The notes under the pieces are model-generated. The model did not search any database. It had not been told where the DNA came from and was given only the letters and a program-made list of their open reading frames with translations. From Odobenus rosmarus divergens (Eukaryota; Chordata; Mammalia; Carnivora; Odobenidae): DNA of 64,000 bases. Shown here in pieces: positions 49,731 through 61,715 of the stretch (positions within the stretch are counted from its first letter, which is position 1; every line of letters starts with the position of its first letter). The stretch spans positions 4,571,924-4,635,923 of the forward strand of contig NW_004450267.1 in NCBI RefSeq assembly GCF_000321225.1, written 5' to 3'. Made by a program: the position numbers and the translations under genes.

Positions 49731-49930
49731 GGGGCACTTGGGTGTCTCAGTCGTTAAGTGTCTGCCTTCAGCTCAGGTGATGATCCCAGGGTCCTGGGAT
49801 CGAGCCCCGCATCGGGCTCCCTGCTCAGCAGGAAGCCTGCTTCTCCCTCTCCCACGCCCCCTGCTTGTGTTCCCTCCCTCTCTCTCTGTGTTTCTCTCTG
49901 TCAAATAAATAAAATCTTTTAAAAATAAAT
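49731..49930 (+). mobile_element. Can-SINE, sense, nested in antisense L1
   Basis: Begins GGGGCACTTGGGTGTCTCAG. A perfect 9-bp duplication AACTAATTA flanks it inside L1 ORF2 sequence. Confidence 0.95.
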
Positions 49931-51228
49931 AACTAATTACCTTGACAGTATTGAGTCTTTCTACCCATGAACATGGAATATCTCTCTATTTAACTCTTCT
50001 TTGATATCTTTCATCAGAATTTTGTTTTCTTCACATAAATCTTCTATACATTTTGTTAGATTTATACTTAAGTATATCGTGTTTGGGGTGCTGATGTAAA
50101 TGGTATTGTCTTTTTAATTTCAAATTCCACTTGTTCATTGCTGGTATATAGGAAAGCAATTGACCCTTTTTGGCAATTGACTTTTATATATTAACCTTGT
50201 ATCCTGCAAACTTGCTAAGATTGCTTATTAGTTCCAGGAGTTTTTTTGTCGATTCTTTCAGATTTTCTACATAAATGATCATGACATCTACAAACAAAGA
50301 GTTCTGTTATTTCTTTCTCAGTCTATATACCTTTATTTCCTTTTCTTGTCTTACCACATTAGGTAGGACATTCTTTACTCGTTCCGCTTCTTAATGGTAA
50401 AACTTCAAGTTTCTCACTTTTAAGTTTATAGATACACTTTAACAAGTTGATGATACTCCCTTCTGTTCCTAGTTTACTGAGAGTTTATATCATAAATTGA
50501 TACTGGGTTTTATCAAGTGCTTTTTCTGCATCCATTGATCATGTGACTTTTCTTCTTTAGCCTGTTGATGTGATAGATCATATTAATTGATTTTCAAATG
50601 TTGAACCGGCTTTGCATACCTGGGATAAATCCCATATGCTTACGGTTTACAGTCCTTTTTATACATTGTTGGATTTGATTTGCTTAATAGTCTGTTGATT
50701 TTTCCATCTATGTTCATGAGAGATACTGTTCTATAGTTTTTTCTTCTTGTAATTTCTTTGTCTGGTTCTGTTGTCTGGGGTAATGCTGACTTCATAGAAT
50801 GAGTTAGGAAGCATTCCCTTGGCTTCTGTCTGCTGGAAGAGATTATAGGGAATTGGTATAATTTCTTCCTTAAATATTTGTTTGGTGGAACTCATCAGTG
50901 AACCTAGCTGGGCCTGATAGATTCTGTTTTGGAAGGCAATCAATTATTGATTCAGTTTCTTTAATAGATATAGGGTGTTCAGTTGGTCTGTTTTGTGTGT
51001 GTGGGTTTTGGCAGATTGTGTCTTTCAAGGAATTGGTCCATTTCGTCTACGTTATCAAATTTGTGGGCATAGAGCTGTTCGTAGTATTTATTTTCCTTTT
51101 AACATCCATGGGATCTGTCATGATGTCCCCTCCTTTCATTTCTGATATTAATAATTTTTCTTCTCTTTTTTTCTTAGCTTGGCTCAAGGCTTAAATTTTA
51201 TTGATCTTTTCAAAGAAGCAGCTTTTGG

Positions 51229-51381
51229 GGGCACCTGGGTGGCTCAGATGGTTAAGTGTCCGCCTTCGGCTCAGGTCATGATCCCAGAGTCCTGGGATCA
51301 AGTCCCTCATCGGGCTCCCTGCTCCTTGGGAGCCTGCTGTGTCTCATGAATAAATAAATAAAAATCTTTAAAAAAAAAAAA
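51229..51381 (+). mobile_element. Can-SINE, sense, shortened, nested in antisense L1
   Basis: Begins GGGCACCTGGGTGGCTCAG. Most of the CT-rich body is missing after GAGCCTGCTGTGTCTC. A perfect 13-bp duplication AAGCAGCTTTTGG flanks it. Confidence 0.95.
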
Positions 51382-51524
51382 AAGCAGCTTTTGGTCCTAC
51401 TGATTTTCTCTATTGATTTCATGTTCATTGATTTCTGCTCTAATTTTTTATTTCTTTCCTTCTTATTTTAATTTGCTCTTCTTTTTTAGTTTCATAGGGT
51501 AGAAGCTAAGATGACTCATTTCAG

Positions 51525-51558
51525 ATTTATAGTATTGAATACATTCAATACTATAAAT
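51525..51558. repeat. Perfect 16-bp inverted repeat, 2-base loop
   Basis: ATTTATAGTATTGAAT, loop AC, ATTCAATACTATAAAT, lying in antisense L1 ORF2. Confidence 0.95.
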
Positions 51559-52950
51559 TTCCCTCTTAGCACTGCTTTCACTCTATCCCACAGTTTTGAT
51601 ATACCATGTTTTCATTTTCACTTAGTTCAAAATATTTTTTAATTTCTCCAGAGATTTCTTTTTTGATCCATGTACTATTTAGGAGTGTATTATATAATCC
51701 CCACATATTTTGAGATTCTCCAGCTATCATTTTGTTACTGATTTCTTTTCATTCCATTGTGATTTGAGAGCAGACATTGTATGATTTATTTTTTTTTAAT
51801 TTGCTAAGATGTGTTTTATGGCCCAGGATGTGGTCTGTCTTGGTGAATGCTCCATGTGAGCTTAAGAAGAATGTATGTTCTGTTGTTGGACGGAGTAGTC
51901 TACAGGTATCCATTATATCCTGTTGATTAATGATATTGTTGAGTTCAATTATGTCCTTACTGATTTTCTGCCTCATATATCTGTCCATTTATAAGAAAAG
52001 AGTGTGCATCCATCTGTTTCTCCTTGCAGTTCTCTCATTTTGGCCTCACATAGCTTGACACTATTGTTGGATGCATAAGTGTTAAGGATTGTATATCTTC
52101 TTGGAGAATTGACCCTTTTGTCATTATGTAATGCCCTTCTTTATCCCTCATAACTTTATTTATTTTGAGTCTTCTCTGTCTGAAATTAATGTAGTTACTC
52201 CCACTTCCTTTTACTAGTGTTAGAATGGTAATATCTTTCTCCATCCCTTTACTTTTCATCTATGTGTGCCTTTATAAAGTGCCTTTCTTATAGACAGCAT
52301 ATAATTGGGTCTTGTTTTTGATCCACTCTGATAATCTTGGTCTTCTAATTGGTGCATTTAGACCATTGATGTTCATAGTGATTATTGATACAGTTGGATT
52401 AATATCTATTATATCTGTTACTATTTTCTTTTTGTTGCTCGTTTCTGTATTTGTCATCCACTCTTTTTCTGTCCTTTACAATTTTATTCAAACATTTTAT
52501 TCCATTTTCTCTCCTTCCTTAACAGTTACAGTCTCGCTTTACTTTTTTTCAGTGGTTACCCTAGAGTTTGCAATATACATATCAACTAATTCAAGTCCAC
52601 TAAACTATACAGCTTCATAGGTAGTATAAATACCTTAAAATAATCCTAATTCCTCTCTCCCATCCCTTTTACCATTGCTGACATTCATTTCACTTATACA
52701 TATACACACACACATATATATATACACATACATAAGCAAATATAGTTGAATACAGTGTCACTACTATTAGTTTCTGAGAAGTAAGATGTAATTCTTATCT
52801 TTGTACCTCTATCAGTATAGTGGGTTTTTTTTCCCTGTGACTTCTTTTAAGATTCCTCTCCTTCCCCCCACCTTTTTTCCTCTCATTTGAAAAGGATATT
52901 TCTACATGTAATTTTCTTGGCATTTAACCTAATTGGTGTTTCCTGAGCTT

Positions 52951-53074
52951 CCTAGATCTGTGGTTTGATGTCTGATGTTAATTCGTAGTCATCATTGTTT
53001 CAAATATTTCTTCCTAGATCTATGGTTTGATGTCTGATGTTAATTCTTAGTCATTATTGTTTCAAGTATTTCTT
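52951..53074. repeat. 62-bp tandem duplication, two units
   Basis: Units 52951-53012 and 53013-53074 both begin CCTAGATCT and share GGTTTGATGTCTGATGTTAA. They differ at only a few positions. Confidence 0.93.
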
Positions 53075-53440
53075 CCATCCTTTCTCTCCTTCTACATTTG
53101 GTATTCCCATTTCTTACATGTTACACCTTTTGTAGCTATCTTACCATTCTTGGATATTTTGTTTTGGGTTTCTTTTGTTTCATTCTCTTTTTTCTCTTTG
53201 CTTTTCAGTGTTAGTGGTTGCTATTGAGATATCCTTAAATTCAGAGATTCTTTTCTCAGCCATTGCCAGACTATTAATAAGCCCATCAAAGGCATTCTTC
53301 ATTTCTGTTAACAGTGTTTTTGATGTCTAGTATTTCATTTTGTTTCTCTTAGAATTCCCACCTCTCTGCTTACCTTGCTCATCTGTTTTTGCATACTGTC
53401 TATCCACTTGAGCCATTAGCATGTTAATCATTGTTGTTTT

Positions 53441-53623
53441 ATTTTTTTTTTAGAAAGAGACAAAGAGCAGGGGGGAGGGGCGGAGGGCGAGGGAGAAAGA
53501 GTCTCAAGCCGACTCCACACTGAGCACCAGCCGACTTGGGGCTTGATCTCATGATGCTGAGATCACGACCTGAGCCAAAACCAAGAGTTGGACGCTTAAC
53601 TGACTGCACAACCCAGGCACCCC
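53441..53623 (-). mobile_element. Older Can-SINE, antisense, nested in antisense L1
   Basis: A T tail and AG-rich body at the left, and CAACCCAGGCACCCC at the right. Flanking TAATCATTGTTGTTTT and TCATCATTGTTGTTCT mark the duplication. Confidence 0.92.
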
Positions 53624-54225
53624 TCATCATTGTTGTTCTAAATTCCTGGTCTGATATTCCAACATTGCTGCTATATCTGAGTCTGTTCTCATGTTTGCCC
53701 TGTCTCTTCCAACTGTGTTTTTGCCTTTTATTATGTCTTGTAATTTTTTCCTGATAACGAGGCATGATGTACTGGGTAAAAGGAGCTGCTGTAAATAGGC
53801 TATTAGTAATGTGACGATAAGGTGTTGGGGAGGGAAAGTGTTCCTAGTCCTGTGATCAGGTCTCAAGTCTGTTAATGAGTTTGCACCTCTGGAATGTAAG
53901 CTACACAGTGCTTCTCAGTATTCTCACTTCTTCCCTTAGGTGGATAGGATGACCAGAGTGGACTGGAGTTATTTCCCTTACCCCAGGTCACTGGTCTCTG
54001 ATAAAACCCTAGCAGGCTAGGCTTTGATAATTTCTCCTGAGGGCAGACTCTGTTATGAAAAACAGAATGCTCTTGTGTATTTCAAAATGGTTTGTTTTCC
54101 CTTCCTCCTGTCGGCAGCACAAGATTTTTCTCCACTATTCACTGTGAGAGCCTGGTAGAGATCCAGGAGGTAAAACTCAAAAATGTGTGGGCTCCCCCAG
54201 TAACAGGGTCCCCCAGGAGTGTTTT

Positions 54226-55653
54226 GGATTTTGGGGAGGGGTTTTTTGGTTTTTTGGGGTTTTTTTCTTCAGTGTACCATATTTTTTTTTTATTATGTTC
54301 AGTTAGCCACTGTATAGTATATAATTAGTCCTTGATGCAGTGTTCAACAATTCATTAGTTAAGTATAACACCCAGTGCTCATCACAGCACATGCCCTCCA
54401 CAATACCCATCACCCTGTTACCCCATCCGCCCACCCTCTTCCCCTCTGAAACCCCCAGATTGTCTCGGGGTCTATAGTCTCTCATCGTTCATCTCCCTCT
54501 CTGATTTCTCTGCCTTTGGATTTCCCTCCCTTCCCCTATGCTATTGCTTGTGTTCCACATATGAGTGAAACCATATAATAATTGTCTTTCTCTGTTTGAC
54601 TTACTTCACTTAACATAATCCCCTCCAGTTCCATCCATGTCGATGCAAATGGTGGGTATTCATTGTTTCTGATGGCTGAATAATATTCCATTGTGTAGAT
54701 ATACCACATCTTCTTTATCCATTCATCTGTTGGGCATCTTGGCTCCTTCCACAGTTTGGCTATTGTGGACATTGCTGCTATGAACATTGGGGCGCAGGTG
54801 CCCCTTTTTCTCACTACATCTCTATCTTTGGGGTAAATACCCAGTAGTGCAATTGCTGGGTCATAGGGTAGCTCTATTCTTAATGTCTTGAAGAACCTCC
54901 ATACTGTTTTCTAGAGTGGCTGTACCAACTTGCATTCCTACCAACAGTGTAAGAGGGTTCCCCATTCTCCACATCCTCGCCAACATTTGTTGTTTCCTGT
55001 TAATTTTTGTCATTCTAACTGGTGTAAGGTTGGTATCTCATTGTGGTTTTGATTTGTATTTCCCTGATGGCTACTGATGTTGAGCATTTTTTCATGTGTC
55101 TGTTAGCCATTTGTATATCTTTTTTGGAGAAGTGTCTGTTCGTGTCTTCTGCCCATTTTTTGACTGGGTTATTAGTTTTTTGAGTGTTGAGTTTGAGAAG
55201 TTCTTTATAGATCTTGGATATCAGCCCTTTATCTGTAATGTCCTTTGCAAATATCTTCTCCCGTTCCGTGGGCTGCCTCTTAGTTTTGTTGACTGTTTCC
55301 TTTGCTGTGCAGAAGCTTTTTATCTTGATGAAGTCCCAGAAGTTTATTTTTGCTTTTGTTTCACTTGCCTTTGGAGACATGTCTTAAAAGAAGTTACTGT
55401 GGCCGATGTGGAAGAGGTAATTGCCTATGTTCTAGTCCTCTAGGATTTTGATGGATTCCTGTCTCACATTGAGGTCTTTCATCCATTTTGAGTTTATCTT
55501 TGTGTATGGTGTAAGGGAATGGCCCAGTTTCATTCTTCTATATGTAGCTGTCCAATTTTCCCATCACCACTTATTGAAGAGACTGTCTTTTTTTCCACTG
55601 GATATTTTTTCCTGATTTGTCAAAGTTGACCATAGATTTGAGGGTCCATTTCT
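54226..55653 (-). mobile_element. Younger carnivore L1, antisense, 5'-truncated
   Basis: The perfect 13-bp repeat CCAGGAGTGTTTT at 54213-54225 and 55654-55666 is its target-site duplication. The left part is the 3' UTR complement (ACCCAGTGCTCATCACAGCA). On the - strand 54536-54814 (MEYYSAIRNNEYPPFAST) and 55015-55380 ([17 protein letters not shown]) are the ORF2 C-terminus, separated by frame breaks. Confidence 0.92.
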
Positions 55654-56440
55654 CCAGGAGTGTTTTTACTGGCCCATACTGAACCTCCAGCAATTTGCCA
55701 GTTACAGTTCAGGTTTCTCTACCCCAGCACTAGTTCCCACAGAGGTTTCTGCCCTGGTAAGTTATAATTCTCTGTATTCACCTCCCATTTTCTCCAGTTT
55801 GGGGGGCAGGAGTTTGCCCTGTCATCCCCCTTATCTTAAGGATCTAAGAAGAGTTATTGAATTTTTAGTTTGTTTAGCTTTTTAGTTGTTGTTAGAACAA
55901 AGAGTGATGACTTCCAAGCTTCTTTTATGCCAAACTGGAAGCCAGAAGTCCCTTAATTTATTGATATTTTTGAGCATAATCTTTCTGAGCCTATTTTTAA
56001 GTTTTTGGTTTTCATTATTCACAATTAAACTTGAAGTAATAGAAATTTTTTTAAACTTAACCTGCAGAATGACTTATCACAAAAATTAAGTTACTGTACT
56101 TTAGATTTTGTATTATAGTCTTTTCTAGGACAGTCTTTTAAATGACCTTTCCTGGATTTCACTGTGCAAATTAGTTAATGTAAAACTACTTTTTAGTTCT
56201 GTTTTCTCAAGAGAAACCAAATGGTATAAGTTTGCTTTACTGATCTGAGTATCTATACTAGTTTTTACCTGGAAACTTGAGCTTGTCTAATTTTTTACCC
56301 GGTAAGTCTTTTCTATGAACTTACGTAAATAAGTGGATATGAATTATATACATTAACTAACCTTAAAATTGATAATTCACAAATGCAGTACTGAATGGCT
56401 CATTTCACTTAAAGTGCTTTTTACTTTCTTTATTTTGAAG

Positions 56441-56561
56441 CTTCTTCTCAACCTGTTGATAACCATGTTAGCCCATCTTCCTATTTGGGCCATACACCAG
56501 CATCACCAGCCAGATACTCACCTGTTTCAAAAGCAATGCTTGGAGATGATGAAATTACAAG
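56441..56561 (+). CDS. DLG1: DLG1 exon, PDZ2-PDZ3 linker
   Basis: This 121-nt exon follows TATTTTGAAG and ends ACAAG before GTGAGG (phase 2). It encodes [16 protein letters not shown], then [15 protein letters not shown] and GDDEITR, with the Arg codon completed by the next exon. This serine- and proline-rich linker between PDZ2 and PDZ3 is characteristic of DLG1 and separates it from its paralogues. Relative to human from memory it has Tyr for Phe in SSYLG, His for Gln before TPASP, and Met for Val before LGDDE. The preceding intron is the longest in the window (13.4 kb). Confidence 0.96.
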
Positions 56562-57008
56562 GTGAGGAACTGAACGTTTGTCCTTCTTAAAAAAAGCCAA
56601 CTGTTAGAAGGAGTTATAATCAGTTTACAACCACAGTTCTCAGGACTAAAAAATTTTACTGATAGATAATGAACTTAAACCTTAATTTTTTTCATTGGAG
56701 GGTTCATTGAAGAGGCTGAAATATAAAAATATTTTATATTCCAAATCGCTGCCCTTTTTAAAAACATAGTACTTATTTTTCAGGAATGGTTAATTGTTCT
56801 TAGAAATTAGCATAGGTAAAACTGAGTTAAGAATATACATATGTATTTTTAAAACTAACTTTTCATATATTCCTATTTGTTATAGCAATCATTTGATTCA
56901 TGTTTAGAATTCAGCAAGTGATATTTTCTTTGCTTAATATGTATCTTTGATAACCTCACTCCTAAAATTTACCTTGATCTGACTTTACTGTTTTAAATAA
57001 AGTTTGTA

Positions 57009-57210
57009 GGGGCGCCTGGGTGGCTCAGTCGGTTAAGCGTCTGCCTTCAGCTCAGGTCATGATCCCGAGTCTGGGATTGAGCCCTGCATAGGACTCCCTG
57101 CTCAGCGGGAAGCCTGCTTCTCCCTCTCCCTCTGCCTGCTGCTCTGCCTACTTGGCCTCTCTCTCTCTCTCTCTCTCTCTGTCAAATAAATAAATAAATA
57201 AATAATCTTT
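57009..57210 (+). mobile_element. Can-SINE, sense
   Basis: Begins GGGGCGCCTGGGTGGCTCAG. It shares GATCCCGAGTCTGGG and CTGCATAGGACTCCC with the copy on the splice donor at 36624. Flanking repeats AAATAAAGTTTGTA and AAATGAAGTTTGTA. Confidence 0.95.
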
Positions 57211-58142
57211 AAATGAAGTTTGTAAATCTTTCTTTTTATTCCCAAAGAACTCTTAAGTAGGTGGGAAAAAATAAGTGAAAAATATTTTAGATCTTTTTCA
57301 CGATTTAATATAGTAATAAGATGTTAACATTTATACAGATTGCTTTATAATTTGTACAAGTATTTCATATTATAACATTTAACATTAAATGTCTGCTGAT
57401 TAATGTCTGTTTTGTGTTTTTATTAATTGCATTATTGTTGGCATTATTATTTTTGAGCTTTCAAAATTATAATTACTCTTGTCAGACTCCTGACTCTAGG
57501 AGTCTTAAAGAGATCATTAAGGTCAGGTAGGAAAGAATATTCATCTATGTCCTTTTTTTTCAAGAGTTAGCAATATTGAAAACTTAATTTATAAATATGT
57601 GCTCAGTAATTGTGTTTGGAGTGAAAATTAGAAACAGTGTTTGTGGTTATCTCTTTGTGATATGAATTTTCAAGACTGTTAGTCTTTAGGCTGTGCTCCT
57701 ATACTGATCTGTCGTGGCTTTGTTGTTGTTTTCTAATAGTGCCAATTTATGGAAGTAAAGAGGAAAAATAGTTAATGGCTTATCTAGCCTTTAATTTCTA
57801 CATATTTTTCAAACTAAAAAGTATGTTATATTGGTGTCTTGATTGCTGTTCCCCATCTTTTTTCATTACATATCTTTTCTCTAGAATATTGTATTGGACT
57901 TTTTTAGTATTACACAAGTCTACCTGTCTTCTCTACTTTTGTGTGAAAATCAGGTGGTTGATTACTGCATATGCCTTCCTAAAACATGTGTTTTATCACT
58001 CCCTTTTGATAATTACACAACTTTGTCCAGATATGAAATACAAAAATCTTTACCCCCACATTAGAAGTTCTCCACAATTTGACCCTAAGCAGTCTTTCAG
58101 AGGTTATCTCACGTTACCAATTTAAAAGAAGGAAAAGAAAGA

Positions 58143-58360
58143 GGGCGCCTGGGTGGCTCAGTTGGTTAAGCGTCTGCTTTCAGCTCAGGTCATGATCTCA
58201 GGGTCTTCCTGGGATCCAGCCCTGTGTCAGGCTCCATGCTCAGCAAGGGAGCCTGCTTCTCCCTCTCCCTTTGCCCCTATTTGTGTGCTTTCTCGCTCAC
58301 TCACTCTGTCTCTCAAATAAATAAGTAAAATCTTTAAAAAACAAATAAATAAAATAATAT
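58143..58360 (+). mobile_element. Can-SINE, sense
   Basis: Begins GGGCGCCTGGGTGGCTCAG. The A-rich end is extended by AATAAAATAAT repeats before GGAAAAGAAA, which also precedes the element. The exact 3' edge is uncertain. Confidence 0.92.
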
Positions 58361-58512
58361 AAAATAAAAAAGGAAAAGAAAAATCCCAACATACAGAAAA
58401 TTGATGATTCTAAAGTTCATTTTTAACAGCTTTATTGAGATACGATCCACATATCGTACACTTCTCCCATTTAAAATGTAAACTCAAAATTTTATTTCTA
58501 TATTACATTATT

Positions 58513-58712
58513 TTTTTTTTAAGGAATTTTTTTTTTAAGATTTTATTTATTTGACAGAGAGAGAGAGAGTACAAGCAGGGGGAGCGGCAGGGAGAGGGAG
58601 AAGCAGGCTCCTGCTGAGCAGAGAGCCCGACGCGGGACTCGATCCCTGGACCCTGGGATCATGACCTGAGCCAAAGGCAGATGCTTAACCGCCTGAGCCA
58701 CCCAGGTGCCCC
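58513..58712 (-). mobile_element. Can-SINE, antisense, nested in an old L1 3' end
   Basis: AAGATTTTATTTATTTGACAG at the left and GCCACCCAGGTGCCCC at the right. Flanked by ACATTATT on both sides. Confidence 0.93.
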
Positions 58713-59032
58713 ACATTATTAATTTTTTTTAAATGTGCGATTCATTGGCATTAATTGCGTTCCCAACATTAGGAAATCATCACCACTATCTATTTCCAGA
58801 ACCTTTTTGCCACCTCAAACAAACTGTAGCCATTAAGCAGTAATTTCTGTTTCCCTCTCCTCCCAGTCCCTGGTAACCTCTGGTCTAGTGTACTTTGTGT
58901 CCTATACATTTGCCTATCCTAGATTGTTCATATAAGTATAATCTTACAACTCTTTTGTGTCTGACTTCTTTCGTTTAGCATAGTGTTTTCAAGATTCATC
59001 CATGTTGTAGCATGTATCAAAACTTCATTCCT

Positions 59033-59231
59033 GCGGTGCCTGGGTGGCTCAGTCAGTTAAGTGTCTGCCTTTGACCCAGGTTATGATCCCAGAGTCCTGG
59101 GATGGAGCCCTGCATCAGGCTCTCTGCTTAGCAGGGAGCCTGCTTCTTCCTCTACCTCTGCCTGCCGCTCCCCCTGCTTGTGTGCTCTCTGTCAAATAAA
59201 TAAATAAAATCTTTAAAAAAAAAAAAAAAGT
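59033..59231 (+). mobile_element. Can-SINE, sense, nested in an old L1 3' end
   Basis: Contains GGTGCCTGGGTGGCTCAGTC and ends in an A tail. A 10-bp duplication CTTCATTCCT flanks it. Confidence 0.94.
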
Positions 59232-59814
59232 CTTCATTCCTTATGTAAGCTGAAAATATTCCATTATATGTATATACCACATTTTATTTATCCATTCATC
59301 TGTTGATGGACACTTGGGTTATTTCCACCTTTTGGGTATTGAGAATAATGCTCTGATAAACATTGGCTTGCATGTATCTGCTTGCATCCTTGTTTTCACT
59401 TCCTTTGAATACATAGGAGTGGAATTGCTGAGTCACACAGTCAATGTATGTTTACGTTTATGAGGAACCATTTGTTTTTTATAGCACCCACATCATTTTA
59501 CATTCCCACCATCAATATATGAGGGTTCCAGTTTCTCCACAACCTCAACCAATACTTGTTTTTTCTCTTCCGTTTTGTTTTATAGCCATTGTAGTAAGTG
59601 GAATGTATCTCATGATTTTCATGCATTTCTCTAATGACTAATAATGTTGAACATCTTTTCATGTGCTTATGTTATTTGAAAAATCAGAATTTATTTTCCT
59701 GTGAAATACTGCTGGATTTTAGCAGAATATTTTAAATTATTATATAAAATTTATATTTATATAAAACTAATTCATATATATGTGTGGCTCTTTGCTTCAT
59801 ACAAATATATTTTT

Positions 59815-59990
59815 TTCTTTTCAAGTTTTTATTTAAATTCCAATTAGTTAGCACACAGTGTAATACTAGTTTCAGGTGTAGAATTTAGTGATTCATCACT
59901 TACATACAACACCCAGGGCTCATCACAAGTGCCATCCTTAATACCCGTCACCCATTTAAGCCATCCCCCCTCCCACCTCCTCCATATATG
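59815..59990 (-). mobile_element. Carnivore L1 3' UTR fragment, antisense
   Basis: CCAATTAGTTAGCACACAGT, then CACCCAGGGCTCATCACAAG and TACCCGTCACCCATTTAAG are the complement of the 3' end seen at 14809-15215. Confidence 0.8.
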
Positions 59991-60391
59991 TTTTAAAGTC
60001 ATAGAAACCCTAAACTGTGAGTCCGTCATCTAACAGTGAAATAAAATATCAATATAGTGAAACCTATTTTGTGCCCTGATCCTATCCTGCCTCTCCTACA
60101 CTGCCTCACCAAGTGAACTATTTTCCTGAATTTGGATTTATTATTATTCCATTTCTTTTTATATATGTGTATATGTGTTTAATATTTTCTAAACAATTAT
60201 TTGGTTTTGCTATTTTTGATAAGAAAGTATAATTTTGTTAACCCTGTAAGTGAACTGGCAAAGCTGATTAATGATGAAAACCTATGTATGACTAGAAAAT
60301 GCCAGTTTAGGTTTTTAGCAAATACTTAAGATTAATTCCACATTATGTGGAAGGATCCCTAAAATTCATTTTTTAAAAATATTTACCTCTA

Positions 60392-60600
60392 GGGGTGCCT
60401 GGGTGGCTCAGATGGTTAAGCGTCTGCCTTCGGCTCAGGTCATGATCCAAAAGTCCTGGGATTGAGCCCCGTCCACATTGGTCTCCCTGCTCAGCGGGGA
60501 GTCTGCTTTTCCCTATCCCCTCCGCTCCCCCTGCTTGTGCACGCGTGTGCGTGTGCTCTCTCTCTCTTTCTCTCTCTCTAATAAATAAAATCTTTAAAAA
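60392..60600 (+). mobile_element. Can-SINE, sense
   Basis: Begins GGGGTGCCTGGGTGGCTCAG. It has an insertion in GAGCCCCGTCCACATTGG and a GCACGCGTGTGCGTGTGC run. The target-site duplication is unclear. Confidence 0.93.
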
Positions 60601-61715
60601 AAATTACTTCTGTTAAGCCTTTTGTTACCAATAGCTTTTTGAAATGTTCTAGAAAAATCCAGTTAAATTTTTAAAAAATATTTACCAAATATGATACATT
60701 CTAATATTCTGTATCTCATCATACCTGCTGCTGGAATTTTCATGGTCTTACTATAAATGCTATTCACACAACCATTTATAACTGGCAGCAAATGGGAAAC
60801 ACTAGTAGTGGTAAGATGTATTCTGATTTCAGAGATTTTAAAAAATAGGGGATGGGGGAGAAGGCTCATCTTAGAATGGGTGAACAGCAGAGAGAGAGAG
60901 AGATGGAAGTATGTGACAAGTAAAAAATAATTATATAAAAAGTTTAGAGATGGGCAGTTCCAGCAATTATGTAGCAACCCTTAGGTCCATGGTGTCTCTG
61001 GGATTCTTCTGGTCTTACCTTCATGGTTAGAATATGTCAAAATCAGTAATGGGATTTTATTGTTCATTTTTTGTGTGGGGATGATTTTGGGTGGGGAAGG
61101 GAACAAAATGTGCTTTGTTTTTGTTACGGTCTATCTTTCCTTGGGAAATGACAATAAAATTTACTTTTATTTCTCAGAGGCCAAAATAGGGTCTTAGCCT
61201 CAACTTAGCAAAGAGGAATGAGATTGCTATGACTGACTTAGGTTAGTCATGATTCATCCTTTTGAGACTGGAAAAAGGGCCTGCCTTTTCTAAGACAAAG
61301 GTTTATCTGCCTTTACAACATCTAGGAAGTAAGGGCAGTGACTGCTTCATAGGTAATAAGATGTGTACAACATCAGCTTTTCATAAGGGTATATATTTAT
61401 TGAGTAGGTTATGTCATTATTTTTTTTAATTACCACAATTTTTTCTCCTTTTTGTTTTAGTTTCATGTTTGTTTTTTAACAAAAATCATTGGTTTTTAAC
61501 ATGGATTTTTAGCTTTTATTTAAAATTAGAATTTTTCCTTTTAATTTCTAAGCCTCTTAGAATCTCTCTACTCTGCCTTGAAAACCTTTTTAATTTTCAT
61601 CTAGTTTTCTTTATAGTTTGATAATATAAGAGTTATCAGTAGAGCATTCTCACTGATACAATGTCAAGTTCTATATAAAATTTCTAAGGTGTTCAATATT
61701 TTTCTAATTTTTTAG

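Larger units (their letters stand above)
48035..55900 (-). mobile_element. Antisense L1 of near full length with nested insertions
   Basis: The 3' UTR is at the left (TTTTAGATTCACAGCAAAAT). ORF2 follows on the - strand. 49407-49712 carries GGLRLPEFKTSYKARVIKT. 50283-50294 encodes FVDV where an active element has FADD. 50731-50943 carries LPNSFYEVSIT. 51749-51988 carries DHILGHKTHLSK, and 52272-52457 has TMNINGLNAPIRRPRLSEWI at the endonuclease start. 5' sequence continues to about 55900. SINEs at 49731, 51229 and 53441 and a younger L1 at 54226 interrupt it. Frameshifts and the lost catalytic residues make it inactive. Confidence 0.8.
43004..56440 (+). other. DLG1: DLG1 intron before the PDZ2-PDZ3 linker exon
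   Basis: This 13.4-kb intron starts with about 1.5 kb of unassigned AT-rich sequence. A SINE-rich block follows (44.5-48.0 kb, six copies), then an antisense L1 of nearly full length carrying nested insertions (48.0-55.9 kb). 45900-47200 shows no family I recognise and no convincing gene. Confidence 0.9.
58400..59690 (-). mobile_element. Old L1 3' region, antisense, with two nested SINEs
   Basis: TTTTTAACAGCTTTATTGAG, TAAACATTGGCTTGCATGTA and TAATGTTGAACATCTTTTCA run in the antisense order. Confidence 0.75.
56562..61715 (+). other. DLG1: DLG1 intron before PDZ3
   Basis: This 5.2-kb intron contains four sense SINEs and one antisense SINE, an antisense L1 3' region (58.4-59.7 kb) and a second L1 3'-UTR fragment (59.8-60.0 kb). 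57230-58120 and 60620-61700 are unassigned AT-rich sequence. Confidence 0.9.

Noticed and set aside
49407..52457. Several antisense ORFs with L1 ORF2 similarity
   Set aside because: Pieces of one broken L1 and not separate genes; reported as one element.
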